Source of the DNA: Nonomuraea africana
GTDB taxonomy: Bacteria > Actinomycetota > Actinomycetes > Streptosporangiales > Streptosporangiaceae
NCBI RefSeq assembly: GCF_014873535.1
Contig: NZ_JADBEF010000001.1
Span: forward strand, 1,178,001-1,242,000
DNA length: 64,000 bases
Direction of reading: 5' to 3'
Shown: piece after piece, positions 17,438 to 28,546 of the stretch
Numbering within the stretch: position 1 is the first letter of the stretch
Layout of the letters: every line of letters starts with the position of its first letter
Notes under the pieces: generated by a model
What the model saw: the letters and a program-made list of their open reading frames with translations, nothing else
Database searches by the model: none
What the model was told of the DNA's origin: nothing
Translations under genes and position numbers: made by a program

Positions 17438-18163
17438 ATGATGGGGCACACGCACGCGCTGACCGGAGCCGCCGCCTGGCTGGGCCTCGCGCCCGTGTTC
17501 GCCGCGCTCCCCCTGGTGAACGAGTCGTCCAGGTTCATCGAGACGGGCATCATGGCGGGCGCCCTGACCCCCGCCGAACTGATCGCGGGCGCGCTGGTGT
17601 GCGCGGGCGCCGCGATGCTGCCCGACCTCGACCATCCCAGCGCCACCATCGCCCAGACGTTCGGTCCCGTGACGTGGCTGCTCAGCAAGGCGGTCTCGTG
17701 GCTGTCCGGCGGGCACAGGGGGGCGACGCACTCGCTGGTCTTCGCCGTCGCCGCGGGGTTCGGCGCGCACTACCTGGCCGGCACCTATCCGATCGGCAGG
17801 GACATCCTCGTCGTCCTGCTCATCGGCCTGTCCCTGCGCGCGATCGGCGTCGGCATCCCGGGCAACAAGATGGGCTCGGCGATGGTCAACGTGGGGCTCA
17901 CGGCGGGGCTGTACGTCGTGTTCATGTCGCTGGGTGTGGGCTACGCGTGGCTGGGGCTCGCGGTGGGGGTCGGCTCGCTCATCCACGTGGTCGGCGACTG
18001 CATGACCGAACGCGGCTGTCCCGTGCTGTGGCCGATGGCCTACAAGTTCATGCTGCCGTGGAAGATCGGCATCAAGACCGGCAAGAAGTTCGAGCAGAAA
18101 ATTCTCGCGCCGGTACTTTCGGTGGCGATTGTCGGCCTCCTCTTCTGGCGCCTGGCGTACTAG
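17438..18163 (+). CDS. YdjM/YbcI-type membrane-bound metal-dependent hydrolase (DUF457)
   Basis: The 241-residue protein opens MMGHTHALTGAAAW and carries the family's conserved polar clusters inside a hydrophobic protein: GHTH, AMLPDLDHPSATI near residue 65, GGHRGATHSLVF near 92 and HVVGDCMTERGCPVLWP near 187. These His/Asp residues probably bind metal at the membrane. E. coli YdjM belongs to the LexA regulon, but its substrate is unknown. ATG 17438 and 17441 are equally possible; no ribosome binding site is evident. The leader contains a terminator-like hairpin. Confidence 0.88.
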   Translation: MMGHTHALTGAAAWLGLAPVFAALPLVNESSRFIETGIMAGALTPAELIAGALVCAGAAMLPDLDHPSATIAQTFGPVTWLLSKAVSWLSGGHRGATHSLVFAVAAGFGAHYLAGTYPIGRDILVVLLIGLSLRAIGVGIPGNKMGSAMVNVGLTAGLYVVFMSLGVGYAWLGLAVGVGSLIHVVGDCMTERGCPVLWPMAYKFMLPWKIGIKTGKKFEQKILAPVLSVAIVGLLFWRLAY

Positions 18164-18169
18164 CGGGTA

Positions 18170-18211
18170 ACTTGATGTCGAGATACTTTCCCCGATATCT
18201 TGATGTCAAGA
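18170..18211. promoter_or_regulatory. twin palindromic operators upstream of aconitase
   Basis: TCTTGATGTCAAGA (18198-18211) is a perfect dyad TCTTGA-TG-TCAAGA. A second, imperfect copy, ACTTGATGTCGAGA, lies at 18170-18183 with centres 28 bases apart. Two helical-phase-related sites about 155 bases before the aconitase start suggest a cooperative dimeric regulator. The regulator is not identified. Confidence 0.5.
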
Positions 18212-18229
18212 GACCGGCCCGGCCTCCTG

Positions 18230-18245
18230 GTTAGGGTGACCTAAC
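18230..18245. promoter_or_regulatory. iron-box-like palindrome upstream of aconitase
   Basis: GTTAGGGTGACCTAAC is a perfect dyad GTTAGG-N4-CCTAAC. It resembles the core of DtxR/IdeR/DmdR boxes (TTAGG...CCTAA). Iron control of the iron-sulfur enzyme aconitase is plausible; it is an inference from the motif. Confidence 0.45.
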
Positions 18246-18361
18246 GTCACGGGAGGTCGCATGGTGCGGCAGGATTTTGTGGGGAGCGAACCCGACGCGG
18301 TGAGCGGAACGGCGAGCGACCCGAGAACCCGTGAACTTGTCTAACGAGGAGGCGAATCACC

Positions 18362-21133
<2,772 letters not shown>

Positions 21134-21142
21134 GACTTCCCG

Positions 21143-21177
21143 CCCCGCGCCCGGCCATCAGCCGGGAGCGGGCGCGG
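21143..21177 (+). terminator. G/C hairpin after acnA
   Basis: CCCGCGCCCG (21143-21152) pairs with CGGGCGCGGG (21168-21177), ten perfect pairs starting nine bases after the aconitase stop. There is no T-run, as is common in high-GC actinobacteria. Confidence 0.6.
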
Positions 21178-21245
21178 GAACCCGGCCACAGGCCGGGCGG
21201 GCGCGACCCTCAACGCGCCCTTCTCGGGGGAACCACCCGATCTGA

Positions 21246-21281
21246 CCGCCGCCCCGCGCACCACCCCGCGCGGGGCGGCGG
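21246..21281. terminator. 14-bp G/C-only hairpin between convergent genes
   Basis: CCGCCGCCCCGCGC (21246-21259) pairs perfectly with GCGCGGGGCGGCGG (21268-21281) around an eight-base loop. It lies between the convergent acnA and metallopeptidase genes and probably serves as a bidirectional terminator. Confidence 0.65.
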
Positions 21282-21341
21282 CGTGCGTTCCGGCCTTCCC
21301 GTACGGCGGGCCGGCCCGCGCCCCGGCCGGCGCCGCCGGTC

Positions 21342-22151
21342 TCAGGACACCTTGGCCGAAGGCGCCGACCAGGTGTCGCACGCCGAGGGTGACCTGGCCG
21401 CGTAGCCACGCTGGAGCCAGTACGCGCGGCCGGCGCCCTTGCCGTGGCTGTGCCGGCCGTCGGGCTCGTCCCCGCTCGCCCGCACCGTCTCGACCAGCGC
21501 CGTCCAGTCCGCGGGGGAGCGGCCCAGCGAGCGCCACACGCTTCCCGCGAAAACCCCCGCCAGGCAGTCGGCCTGCAACTCGTAGCGGCGGCCGAGCTCC
21601 GCCTGGTCGCCCTTGCGCCCGCGCACCAGCCTCTCGTAGGCGCTCCTGACGCCCGCCTGCTGCTGCACGTGGTGACCGTACTCGTGGGCGGCGACCTTCA
21701 GCGGGTACAGGTCGGTGCGCCCCTCGATCCACGGCCCTTCGAGGGTGAAGACGAGCGTGGCGCGCTCGGTGCAGTAGAAGGCGGCCGCGCCGCCGGGCCA
21801 CGGCAGCCCGCACACCGTGTCGCGCGGCTCCTCCACGTAGAGGACCGTGGGCGCGCGGTAGCGCAGCCCCGCCCGGCGGAGGTGGGCCGACCATCCGGCG
21901 TCCATGCACCTGACGATCGCGGTGAGGTACTCCTTCGAGCGCGGGATGCCGCCGGAGATCAGCGGTGGTTCGGGACAGGAGGCGGCGCGCAGCCTGCCGG
22001 TCTCGTAGAGCAGGCGGGGCGGCCCGACCCGCGCGCCGCCGGTGGCCTCGGTCTCGCCGAGCGCGGCGGGGGCCGGTACGGTGAGCGCGCCCGCGGTGAC
22101 CAGGGCGAGGGCGCAGGTGGTGACCCGGGGAAGGGTGAGTTTCACGCTCAT
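21342..22151 (-). CDS. secreted neutral zinc metallopeptidase, paralog 1
   Basis: The 269-residue protein has a signal peptide (about residues 1-32) and the zincin motif HEYGHHVQQQAG near residue 157, followed by ELQADCLAGVF, whose Glu is the probable third zinc ligand (YpfJ-like putative neutral zinc metallopeptidase family). Six cysteines are shared with three paralogs at 27658-30218. The C-terminus ends CDTWSAPSAKVS, matching their conserved tail. It is divergent from the TSUP gene with only 14 bases between start codons, so both promoters must overlap neighbouring coding DNA. The substrate is unknown; the protein should act outside the membrane. Confidence 0.9.
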   Translation of the reverse strand: MSVKLTLPRVTTCALALVTAGALTVPAPAALGETEATGGARVGPPRLLYETGRLRAASCPEPPLISGGIPRSKEYLTAIVRCMDAGWSAHLRRAGLRYRAPTVLYVEEPRDTVCGLPWPGGAAAFYCTERATLVFTLEGPWIEGRTDLYPLKVAAHEYGHHVQQQAGVRSAYERLVRGRKGDQAELGRRYELQADCLAGVFAGSVWRSLGRSPADWTALVETVRASGDEPDGRHSHGKGAGRAYWLQRGYAARSPSACDTWSAPSAKVS

Positions 22152-22165
22152 GGAGCATAGAGCCC

Positions 22166-22888
22166 ATGACGCACGAGGTGTTGATCCTGATTCTGGCGGG
22201 TTTGGCGGTATTTGTGGGGGCGGTCGTCCAGGGAGGAGTCGGGTTCGGCCTCGGACTGGTCGCCGCGCCCGTCGTGACGATGCTCGATCCCGCCCTGATG
22301 CCGGGCTCGATCCAGGTGGTCAACGCCACGCTGCCGCTGTTCACGCTGGCCGCGGAGTGGCGGAGGGTGGACTGGAGGGGGCTGGGCTTCGCGCTGCTCG
22401 GCCGGCTGCCGGGCAGCGCGATCGGCGCCCTCATCGTCGTCTACGTCTCCGCCACGACCCTCGGCGTCTTCGTCGGTGTCATGGTGCTGGTCGCGGTGGC
22501 GCTGACCGCGCAGGCGCTCGCGGTGCCGCGCAACGGCTGGACGACCACCGCGGCCGGGTTCACCTCGGGCGTGACCGGCACCGCCACCGGCATCGGCGGC
22601 CCGCCCATGGCGCTGGTCTACCAGAGCGCCAAGGGTCCGCAGATCCGCGCGACGCTGGCCGCCTTCTTCTTCCTGAGCGCCAGCCAGTCGCTGTTCATCC
22701 TCTGGGCGGTCGACCGGCTGCCGGCCAGGGCGCTGTGGTCGGGCGCGCTGCTGATCCCGTTCCTGATCGCGGGCTTCCTCGTCTCGGGGCCGCTGCGCCG
22801 CCACCTCGACGGCGGCGGCGTCAGGCGCGCCATCCTCGCGGTGGCCGCACTGTCCGCGCTGGCGTTGATCGCGCAGAGCCTGCTCTGA
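22166..22888 (+). CDS. TSUP (TauE/SafE) family permease
   Basis: The 240-residue protein has seven to eight hydrophobic helices and both TSUP signature regions: GAVVQGGVGFGLGLVAAPV near residue 18 and GVTGTATGIGGPPMALVYQS near residue 135. The family exports sulfite, sulfoacetate or other organosulfur anions. The start at ATG 22166 has no clear ribosome binding site and sits 14 bases from the divergent peptidase start, so a leaderless mRNA is possible. A remnant of a second TSUP gene lies at 56951-57160. Confidence 0.92.
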   Translation: MTHEVLILILAGLAVFVGAVVQGGVGFGLGLVAAPVVTMLDPALMPGSIQVVNATLPLFTLAAEWRRVDWRGLGFALLGRLPGSAIGALIVVYVSATTLGVFVGVMVLVAVALTAQALAVPRNGWTTTAAGFTSGVTGTATGIGGPPMALVYQSAKGPQIRATLAAFFFLSASQSLFILWAVDRLPARALWSGALLIPFLIAGFLVSGPLRRHLDGGGVRRAILAVAALSALALIAQSLL

Positions 22889-23061
22889 CCCTGCTCTGAC
22901 CGAGGCCCGCGCCCGTCATGTACGGCGGCCGCCGCCCGCCCGAGACGTCGCCGGATACCACAGGGGTGCGTCCTTCAGATGCAGGGACGCGGTGCCGACT
23001 GGACGGGATCCGGCCGGCTCCGGCAAGACGCCGGGGGCCGGGTTAACCGGGCGTTTCTGGA

Positions 23062-23080
23062 TTGTTACCCGCCACAACAA
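23062..23080. promoter_or_regulatory. TTGTT-N9-AACAA dyad upstream of the xylose-type ABC operon
   Basis: TTGTT (23062-23066) and AACAA (23076-23080) form an inverted repeat with nine bases between. A second AACAAC-like half site lies at about 23134-23140. The ROK regulator at the end of the operon is the likely binder, since ROK repressors often bind AT-rich dyads of this kind. Confidence 0.4.
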
Positions 23081-23145
23081 ACTCGGCCTTCGCTGGGTCT
23101 TCCAAAGCAGGCCGCAGCGGAATACGTTGCCGCAAACAACATTCA

Positions 23146-23174
23146 CCGCGTACGGCAGGCGCCGCCGTACGCGG
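23146..23174 (+). promoter_or_regulatory. 11-bp hairpin in the leader of the sugar-binding-protein gene
   Basis: CCGCGTACGGC (23146-23156) pairs perfectly with GCCGTACGCGG (23164-23174) around a seven-base loop, ending 46 bases before the start at 23221. The rest of 22889-23220 holds a further G/C-rich imperfect hairpin near 23010-23042 and no credible gene. Confidence 0.4.
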
Positions 23175-23220
23175 GCGGAGCAACCCCCATCCGTTCCCCC
23201 TGAGAAAGGACCCGTGCACC

Positions 23221-24348
23221 ATGCGCAAGGGGATCCTCAGCCTGACCGCCGCGGTAGCGGCGACGACCCTCGGTCTCACCGCGTGCGGGGGCGACAGCGG
23301 TGGCACCACCCAGGCCAGTCCTGCCCAGTCCGGCGCGGCGCCCGCATCGAGCGCGGCCGCCGCGGGCAAGATCGGCGTCATCCTTCCCGACAGCAAGTCC
23401 TCGGCCAGGTGGGAGACCGCGGACCGCAAGTTTCTGGAAGAGGCCTTCAAGGCCGCGGGCGTCGCCTACGAGATCCAGAACGCCCAGGGCGACAAGAACG
23501 CCTTCCAGACCATCGCCGACCAGATGATCACCAACGGCGCGACCGTGCTGATGATCGTCAACCTGGACTCCGGCACCGGCAAGGCCGTGCTCAGCAAGGC
23601 CAAGTCGCAGGGCGTGGCCACCATCGACTACGACCGCCTGACGCTCGGCGGCGGCGCCGCCTACTACGTCAGCTTCGACAACACCAAGGTCGGCACCCTG
23701 CAGGGCGAGGGCCTGTCGAAGTGCCTGGCCGACAAGAAGGCTGACAAGCCGATGGTCGCCTACCTCAACGGCTCGCCCACCGACAACAACGCGACGCTGT
23801 TCAAGGCGGGCTACGACGGCGTGCTCAAGCCGAAGTTCGACTCGGGCGAGTACGTCAAGGGCCCCGACGAGTCGGTGCCCGACTGGGACAACGCCAAGGC
23901 GGGCACGATCTTCGAGCAGATGCTCACCGGCGAGCCGAAGATCGCGGGCGTCCTCGCGGCCAACGACGGCCTCGGCAACGCCGCCATCACCGTGCTGAAG
24001 AAGAACAACCTCAACGGCAAGGTGCCGGTCACCGGCCAGGACGCCACCGTCCAGGGCCTGCAGAACATCCTCGCCGGCGACCAGTGCATGACCGTCTACA
24101 AGGCCATCAAGAAGGAGGCCGACGCGGCGGCCGCGCTCGCCGTCTCCCTGGCCAAGGGCGAGAAGCCCGCCGCCACCGGCACCGTCAAGGACACCGAGAG
24201 CGGCCAGGACGTGCCCGCCGTGCTGCTCGACCCCCAGGCGATCTTCTTCGACAACGTGAAGGACGTCGTGGCCGACGGCTTCGTCACCAAGGACGAGTTG
24301 TGCACGGGCGAGTTCGCCGCCAAGTGCGCCGAGGCCGGAATCCAGTAG
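23221..24348 (+). CDS. xylF: xylose-type ABC transporter, substrate-binding lipoprotein
   Basis: The 375-residue protein has a lipobox signal (GLTACGG, Cys22) followed by a Ser/Ala-rich linker and a periplasmic-binding-protein type I fold (KIGVILPDSKSSARWETADR, then AAYYVSFDNTKVG and VTGQDATVQGLQNILAGDQC). The closest characterised type is XylF for D-xylose. It is the first gene of an operon with an ATPase, a permease and a ROK regulator. A perfect 14-bp hairpin follows its stop codon and may raise its level over the transporter subunits. The xylose specificity is inferred from the family and gene order. Confidence 0.9.
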   Translation: MRKGILSLTAAVAATTLGLTACGGDSGGTTQASPAQSGAAPASSAAAAGKIGVILPDSKSSARWETADRKFLEEAFKAAGVAYEIQNAQGDKNAFQTIADQMITNGATVLMIVNLDSGTGKAVLSKAKSQGVATIDYDRLTLGGGAAYYVSFDNTKVGTLQGEGLSKCLADKKADKPMVAYLNGSPTDNNATLFKAGYDGVLKPKFDSGEYVKGPDESVPDWDNAKAGTIFEQMLTGEPKIAGVLAANDGLGNAAITVLKKNNLNGKVPVTGQDATVQGLQNILAGDQCMTVYKAIKKEADAAAALAVSLAKGEKPAATGTVKDTESGQDVPAVLLDPQAIFFDNVKDVVADGFVTKDELCTGEFAAKCAEAGIQ

Positions 24349-24355
24349 ACGCGGT

Positions 24356-24387
24356 CAGGGGTACGGCTGGCGGCAGCCGTACCCCTG
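24356..24387 (+). promoter_or_regulatory. 14-bp intercistronic hairpin between binding protein and ATPase genes
   Basis: CAGGGGTACGGCTG (24356-24369) pairs perfectly with CAGCCGTACCCCTG (24374-24387) around GCGG. It starts seven bases after the xylF stop and ends just before the GGAGGAG ribosome binding site of xylG. Such hairpins usually protect or partly terminate the binding-protein mRNA. Confidence 0.65.
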
Positions 24388-24402
24388 CGGAGGAGCGAGC
24401 AG

Positions 24403-25167
24403 ATGAACCCCGTTCTTGAAGTGAGAGGGATCGACAAGAGCTTCGGTCCCGTGCAGGTCCTGCACGACGTCACCTTCGCCGCTCACCGCGGCGAGGTCAC
24501 CGCGCTGGTCGGCGACAACGGCGCCGGCAAGTCCACCCTGGTCAAGTGCATCGGCGGCATCTACCCGATCGACGCGGGCGACTACTTCTTCGACGGCGAG
24601 CCCGTGCACGTGGCCGGGCCGCGTGACGCCGGCGAGCTGGGCATCGAGATCGTCTACCAGGACCTCGCGCTCTGCGACAACCTCGACATCGTCCAGAACA
24701 TGTTCCTGGGCAGGGAGCGCAGGAGCGGTCTGGTCCTGGACGAGGCCACGATGGAGGAGATGGCCCAGCAGACCCTCTCCAGCCTGTCGGTCAGGACCGT
24801 CAAGTCCATCAGGCAGCAGGTCTCCAGTCTGTCGGGCGGCCAGCGGCAGACCGTCGCCATCGCCAAGGCCGTGCTGTGGAACAGCAAGGTCGTCATCCTC
24901 GACGAGCCCACCGCCGCGCTCGGCGTCGCGCAGACCGCGCAGGTGCTCGAACTGGTCCGCAGGCTCGCCGACAAGGGGCTGGCGGTCGTGCTGATCTCGC
25001 ACAACATGAACGACGTGTTCGCCGTCTCCGACCGGATCGCGGCGCTCTACCTCGGGCGGATGGCCGCCCAGGTCAAGGCGGCCGACGTGACCCACGCGCA
25101 GGTCGTCGAACTCATCACCTCGGGCCGCAGCGGAGATCTGGGCCTCACGAACGGGGTCTCGGCATGA
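24403..25167 (+). CDS. xylG: xylose-type ABC transporter, ATP-binding protein
   Basis: The 254-residue ATPase has Walker A GDNGAGKST near residue 41, signature LSGGQRQTVAIAKA near 145, Walker B KVVILDEPTAALG and the H-loop His in LISHNMNDV. It contains one ABC cassette, whereas E. coli XylG and RbsA have two; single-cassette forms are common in actinobacterial sugar importers and would work as homodimers. ATG 24403 follows GGAGGAG. The stop overlaps the permease start by four bases (ATGA). Confidence 0.95.
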   Translation: MNPVLEVRGIDKSFGPVQVLHDVTFAAHRGEVTALVGDNGAGKSTLVKCIGGIYPIDAGDYFFDGEPVHVAGPRDAGELGIEIVYQDLALCDNLDIVQNMFLGRERRSGLVLDEATMEEMAQQTLSSLSVRTVKSIRQQVSSLSGGQRQTVAIAKAVLWNSKVVILDEPTAALGVAQTAQVLELVRRLADKGLAVVLISHNMNDVFAVSDRIAALYLGRMAAQVKAADVTHAQVVELITSGRSGDLGLTNGVSA

Positions 25168-26420
25168 GCAAGCTCGTGGCCGAGGAGGCCATCGTCACCG
25201 CCGTCAGGCAGCCGTCCATCGGCAACAGCGCCCGCGCCTACCAGGAGCGGGTGCGCGGCGGCGACATGGGCGCGCTGCCCGCCGTGCTCGGCCTGGTCGT
25301 CCTCTGCACCGTCTTCGCGCTGCTGCGGCCGGCCTTCCTCACCCCCGTCAACTTCGCCAACCTCTTCACCCAGGGCGGCCAGATCACCGTCATCGCCATG
25401 GGCCTGGTGTTCGTCCTGCTGCTGGGCGAGATCGACCTGTCGGCGGGCTTCGCCAGCGGCGTGTGCGCGGCCGTGCTCGCCGTGACGCTGACCACCATGG
25501 GCATGCCCTGGTACGTCAGCGTGCTGGCGGCCGTCCTCACCGGTGTCCTGATCGGCCTCGTGCTGGGTGTGCTGGTGGCCAAACTCGGGATACCGTCCTT
25601 CATCGTCACGCTCGCCGGCTTCCTGGCCTTCCAGGGCGTGCTCCTCGTGCTCCTGGAGGAGGGCACCAACATCTCCATCCGCGACGAGACCATCCTGGCC
25701 GTCGCCAACAGGAATCTCCCGCCGCTGCTCGGCTGGGCCCTGTTCCTGGTCGGGGTCGGCGGCTACGCGCTCGTCCAGGTCGTCAGGTCGCTGAAGCGGT
25801 CCAGGCGCGGCCTGGTCGCCGACCCCGCCTCGCTGATCGCGGCGCGCGTCGGCACGCTCGCGGTGATCGCGGGCGTCGCGGTCTACGTGCTCAACCTGGA
25901 GCGCAGCCGCAACCCCGCCCTGGTGTCGCTGACGGGCGTGCCCATCGTGGTCCCGATCGTGCTCGCGCTGCTGGTCGTGTGGACGTTCGTGCTGCGCCGC
26001 ACCGCCTTCGGCAGGCACATCTACGCGGTGGGCGGAAACGCGGAGGCCGCGCGCAGGGCCGGCATCAACGTGGACCGCATCAAGATCAGCGCGTTCGTGA
26101 TCTGCTCGGGCATCGCCGCGGTCGGCGGCATCATCGCCGCCTCCCGAGGCGCCTCCGTCGACCCGAACACCGGGGGCAGCCAGGTCCTCCTCTACGCCGT
26201 GGGCGCCGCGGTGATCGGCGGCACCAGCCTGTTCGGCGGCAAGGGCCGCGTGCTGGACGCCGTTCTCGGCGGCGCCGTGATCGCGGTCATCGACAACGGC
26301 ATGGGCCTCATGGGCTACGGCTCGAGCGTGAAGTTCATCGTCACCGGCACCGTGCTCCTGCTCGCGGCGGGAGTGGACGCGCTCGCCCGTCGTAGGGCGG
26401 CCGCCGCTGGTCTAGGGTGA
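25164..26420 (+). CDS. xylH: xylose-type ABC transporter, permease
   Basis: The 418-residue permease belongs to the RbsC/XylH family, with about ten hydrophobic helices and the conserved GLVFVLLLGEIDLSAGF, GIPSFIVTLAGFLAFQG and AVIGGTSLFGGKG segments. It is translationally coupled to the ATPase through an ATGA overlap. It should form the membrane channel for the sugar bound by the upstream lipoprotein. Its 3' end is followed at once by the ROK regulator; the last four bases overlap a possible GTG start at 26417. Confidence 0.95.
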   Translation: MSKLVAEEAIVTAVRQPSIGNSARAYQERVRGGDMGALPAVLGLVVLCTVFALLRPAFLTPVNFANLFTQGGQITVIAMGLVFVLLLGEIDLSAGFASGVCAAVLAVTLTTMGMPWYVSVLAAVLTGVLIGLVLGVLVAKLGIPSFIVTLAGFLAFQGVLLVLLEEGTNISIRDETILAVANRNLPPLLGWALFLVGVGGYALVQVVRSLKRSRRGLVADPASLIAARVGTLAVIAGVAVYVLNLERSRNPALVSLTGVPIVVPIVLALLVVWTFVLRRTAFGRHIYAVGGNAEAARRAGINVDRIKISAFVICSGIAAVGGIIAASRGASVDPNTGGSQVLLYAVGAAVIGGTSLFGGKGRVLDAVLGGAVIAVIDNGMGLMGYGSSVKFIVTGTVLLLAAGVDALARRRAAAAGLG

Positions 26421-26455
26421 TCAGCGACTTCGGCACGGCAAAGGATCCACTGACG

Positions 26456-27661
26456 ATGCGAGCGGGCCCGTCCCAGGAGGAGATCAGGCGCCACAACCTC
26501 GGCGCGCTGCTTCGCCATGTCCACCTGGGCGGACCCACCTCCAGGGCCGAGCTGACCTCCAGGATGGGCCTGAACCGCAGCACGATCATGGCGCTCACCT
26601 CCGACCTGACGGCCGCCGGCCTGGTGCGGGAGGAACTGCCCCGCGAGACGGGCCGCGCCGGGCGGCCCTCGCTCGTCGTGCGGCCCGAGTCGTCGCGCGT
26701 CTACGTCTTCGCCTTCGACGTCGGCCCCGACCGGCTCGCCGTGGCCCGCGTGGGGCTGGGCGGGGTGATCCTCGACCGGCGTGAGACCGTACGGCGGCGC
26801 GACGCCTTCGACCTGGAGGAGGTCGTCGGCACGCTGGCCGGCTTCGCCAGGCAGATGCACCGCAAGACCCGGTCCGACACCGTCTGCGTGGGGGCGGCGG
26901 CCGCCGTCTCGGGCGGGGTGGGCAGGAGCGACGGGGTCATCAGGTACGGACCCAACCTCCTGGGCGTGGAGGCCCCCTTCGGCGCGGCGCTGGCCGGGAA
27001 GCTGGCCCTCGGACTGCCGGTCAGCGTCGGCAACGACGCCAACCTCGGCGCGCTGGCCGAGCACACCAGAGGCGTCGGCGCCGGCGTGCGGGACCTGATC
27101 TACCTGCACGGCGACGTCGGAGTGGGCGGCGGCGTGATCGCCGGCGGACACCTGCTCGGCGGGCACGACGGGTTCGGCGGCGAGGTGGGCCACATGGTGG
27201 TCCACCCGGGCGGACGGCTGTGCGGCTGCGGCTCGCACGGCTGCCTGGAGGCGGAGGTGGGGGAGCGGGCGCTGCTGGAGGCGGCGGGCCGCACCACCGA
27301 GGGGCCTCTCGGGCGCGACGCGGTCAGGGCCGTGGTCGAGGCCGCCGACAGGGGCGACATCGTGGCGCAGGCCGCGCTGAGCCGCGTGGGCGACTGGCTC
27401 GGCCTGGGCGTGGCCAACCTCGTCAACATCTTCAACCCGGAGATGGTGATCTTCGGGGGGATGCTGCGCGAGGTCTATCTCGGCTCGGCCGCCCAGGTGC
27501 GCAGCCGCCTCGCGATCGACGCGCTGCCCGCCCACAGGGAGAGGCTGCGGCTGCGCACCTCCGAGCTCGCCGACGACGCCACGCTCGTGGGCGCCGCCGA
27601 GCTCGCGTTCGCGCAGGTGCTGGCCGATCCGCTCGAGGCGCTGACCAGGGCGGGCGGCTAG
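26456..27661 (+). CDS. ROK-family transcriptional regulator (Rok7B7-like)
   Basis: The 401-residue protein has an N-terminal winged helix (RAELTSRMGLNRSTIMALTS) and a ROK sugar-kinase-like domain with FAFDVGPDRLAVARVGLGG and the zinc motif GRLCGCGSHGCLEAE near residue 263. The gene order with xylFGH recalls Rok7B7 (SCO6008) of Streptomyces coelicolor, which affects xylose uptake, catabolite repression and antibiotic production. ATG 26456 is preferred to GTG 26417 because AGGA precedes it and homologs begin close to MRAGPSQEEIRRHNL. Its TAG shares bases with the stop of the convergent peptidase gene. Confidence 0.93.
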   Translation: MRAGPSQEEIRRHNLGALLRHVHLGGPTSRAELTSRMGLNRSTIMALTSDLTAAGLVREELPRETGRAGRPSLVVRPESSRVYVFAFDVGPDRLAVARVGLGGVILDRRETVRRRDAFDLEEVVGTLAGFARQMHRKTRSDTVCVGAAAAVSGGVGRSDGVIRYGPNLLGVEAPFGAALAGKLALGLPVSVGNDANLGALAEHTRGVGAGVRDLIYLHGDVGVGGGVIAGGHLLGGHDGFGGEVGHMVVHPGGRLCGCGSHGCLEAEVGERALLEAAGRTTEGPLGRDAVRAVVEAADRGDIVAQAALSRVGDWLGLGVANLVNIFNPEMVIFGGMLREVYLGSAAQVRSRLAIDALPAHRERLRLRTSELADDATLVGAAELAFAQVLADPLEALTRAGG

Positions 27662-28455
27662 GAGACCTTCGCGGCGGGGGCCGTCCAGGTGTTGCACGCG
27701 GCGGGGTCGGCGCCGCGGAAACCCCTCTCGAGCCAGGCGGCGATGTTGCGGCCCTTGCCGTGGTCGCGTACCTTGCCCACCTCGTCGCCGCTCTCCCTGT
27801 CGAGGACCAGCAACTCCTGCCAGTCGGCCTCCGTCCGGTCGAGGGAGTGCCAGACGCTGCCGATGAAGACGCCCGCCAGGCACTCGGCCTGGAGCTCGAA
27901 GCGCCGGGTCTGCTCCAGCTCCTCCTTCCTGCCGCTGTAGGGCTCGTACTCGAAGGCCCGGGTGATGCCCATCAGGTTCTGGACGTGGTGACCGTACTCG
28001 TGGGCGACCGTGTCGAACAGGAACAGGTCGTAGGGGTACTCCAGCACCTTCTCGTCCAGCACGATGGTGAAGCGCCGCTCGGCCGTGCAGTAGACGCCCA
28101 CCGCGTCGCCCACCTTCTCGTCGCAGAAGGTCGCCGACGACCTGGTGGTGAAGCTGATGCCGGGCTTGCTGAAGTTCACGCCCATCATGGCGAAGCGCTC
28201 GCTCCACGACCTGTTCAGGCACTCGTAGACGGCCAGCACGTACCGCTTGGCCAAAGCGCGGTCGCCCGCGGCGATCGGCTTCTCGGGACAGGCGGAGGAC
28301 TTCAGCGGGCCCCCGCTGTACAGCTTGCTCTTGGTCAGCCGCAGACCCTTGATCGGATAGGCGTCCTGGGCGGCGGAGGCGGGGACGCTGACGCCGCCGA
28401 CGAGCAGGAGGGCCAGCGCCGCCGTGGCGACGGCGCCGAGAAGGGGGAATCTCAT
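27658..28455 (-). CDS. secreted neutral zinc metallopeptidase, paralog 2
   Basis: The 265-residue protein has a signal peptide ending VPASAA, HEYGHHVQNLMG near residue 150, FELQAECLAGVFIGSVWHSL near 188 and the tail CNTWTAPAAKVS. The six cysteines match those of paralogs 1, 3 and 4. Compared with the usual YpfJ-type peptidase it lacks a membrane helix and is secreted. Its stop codon overlaps that of the convergent ROK gene. A strong minus-strand terminator lies between paralog 3 and this gene, so it is likely transcribed from its own promoter. Confidence 0.9.
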   Translation of the reverse strand: MRFPLLGAVATAALALLLVGGVSVPASAAQDAYPIKGLRLTKSKLYSGGPLKSSACPEKPIAAGDRALAKRYVLAVYECLNRSWSERFAMMGVNFSKPGISFTTRSSATFCDEKVGDAVGVYCTAERRFTIVLDEKVLEYPYDLFLFDTVAHEYGHHVQNLMGITRAFEYEPYSGRKEELEQTRRFELQAECLAGVFIGSVWHSLDRTEADWQELLVLDRESGDEVGKVRDHGKGRNIAAWLERGFRGADPAACNTWTAPAAKVS

Positions 28456-28482
28456 GGTGCGCAGTCTCCAGACGTGCGCTTG

Positions 28483-28529
28483 AAAAACGATTGATGTCCG
28501 CGATCAACCCTGATCACGGACATCAATCG
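28483..28529 (-). terminator. rho-independent terminator of the paralog 3 peptidase gene
   Basis: CGATTGATGTCCG (28488-28500) and CGGACATCAATCG (28517-28529) form 13 perfect pairs, extended inward by GATCA/TGATC across one mismatch, around an ACCC loop. Read on the minus strand the stem is followed by TTTTT (28487-28483). It begins 18 bases after the stop of the gene at 28547. Confidence 0.85.
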
Positions 28530-28546
28530 AGAAAGCATGACATGCG

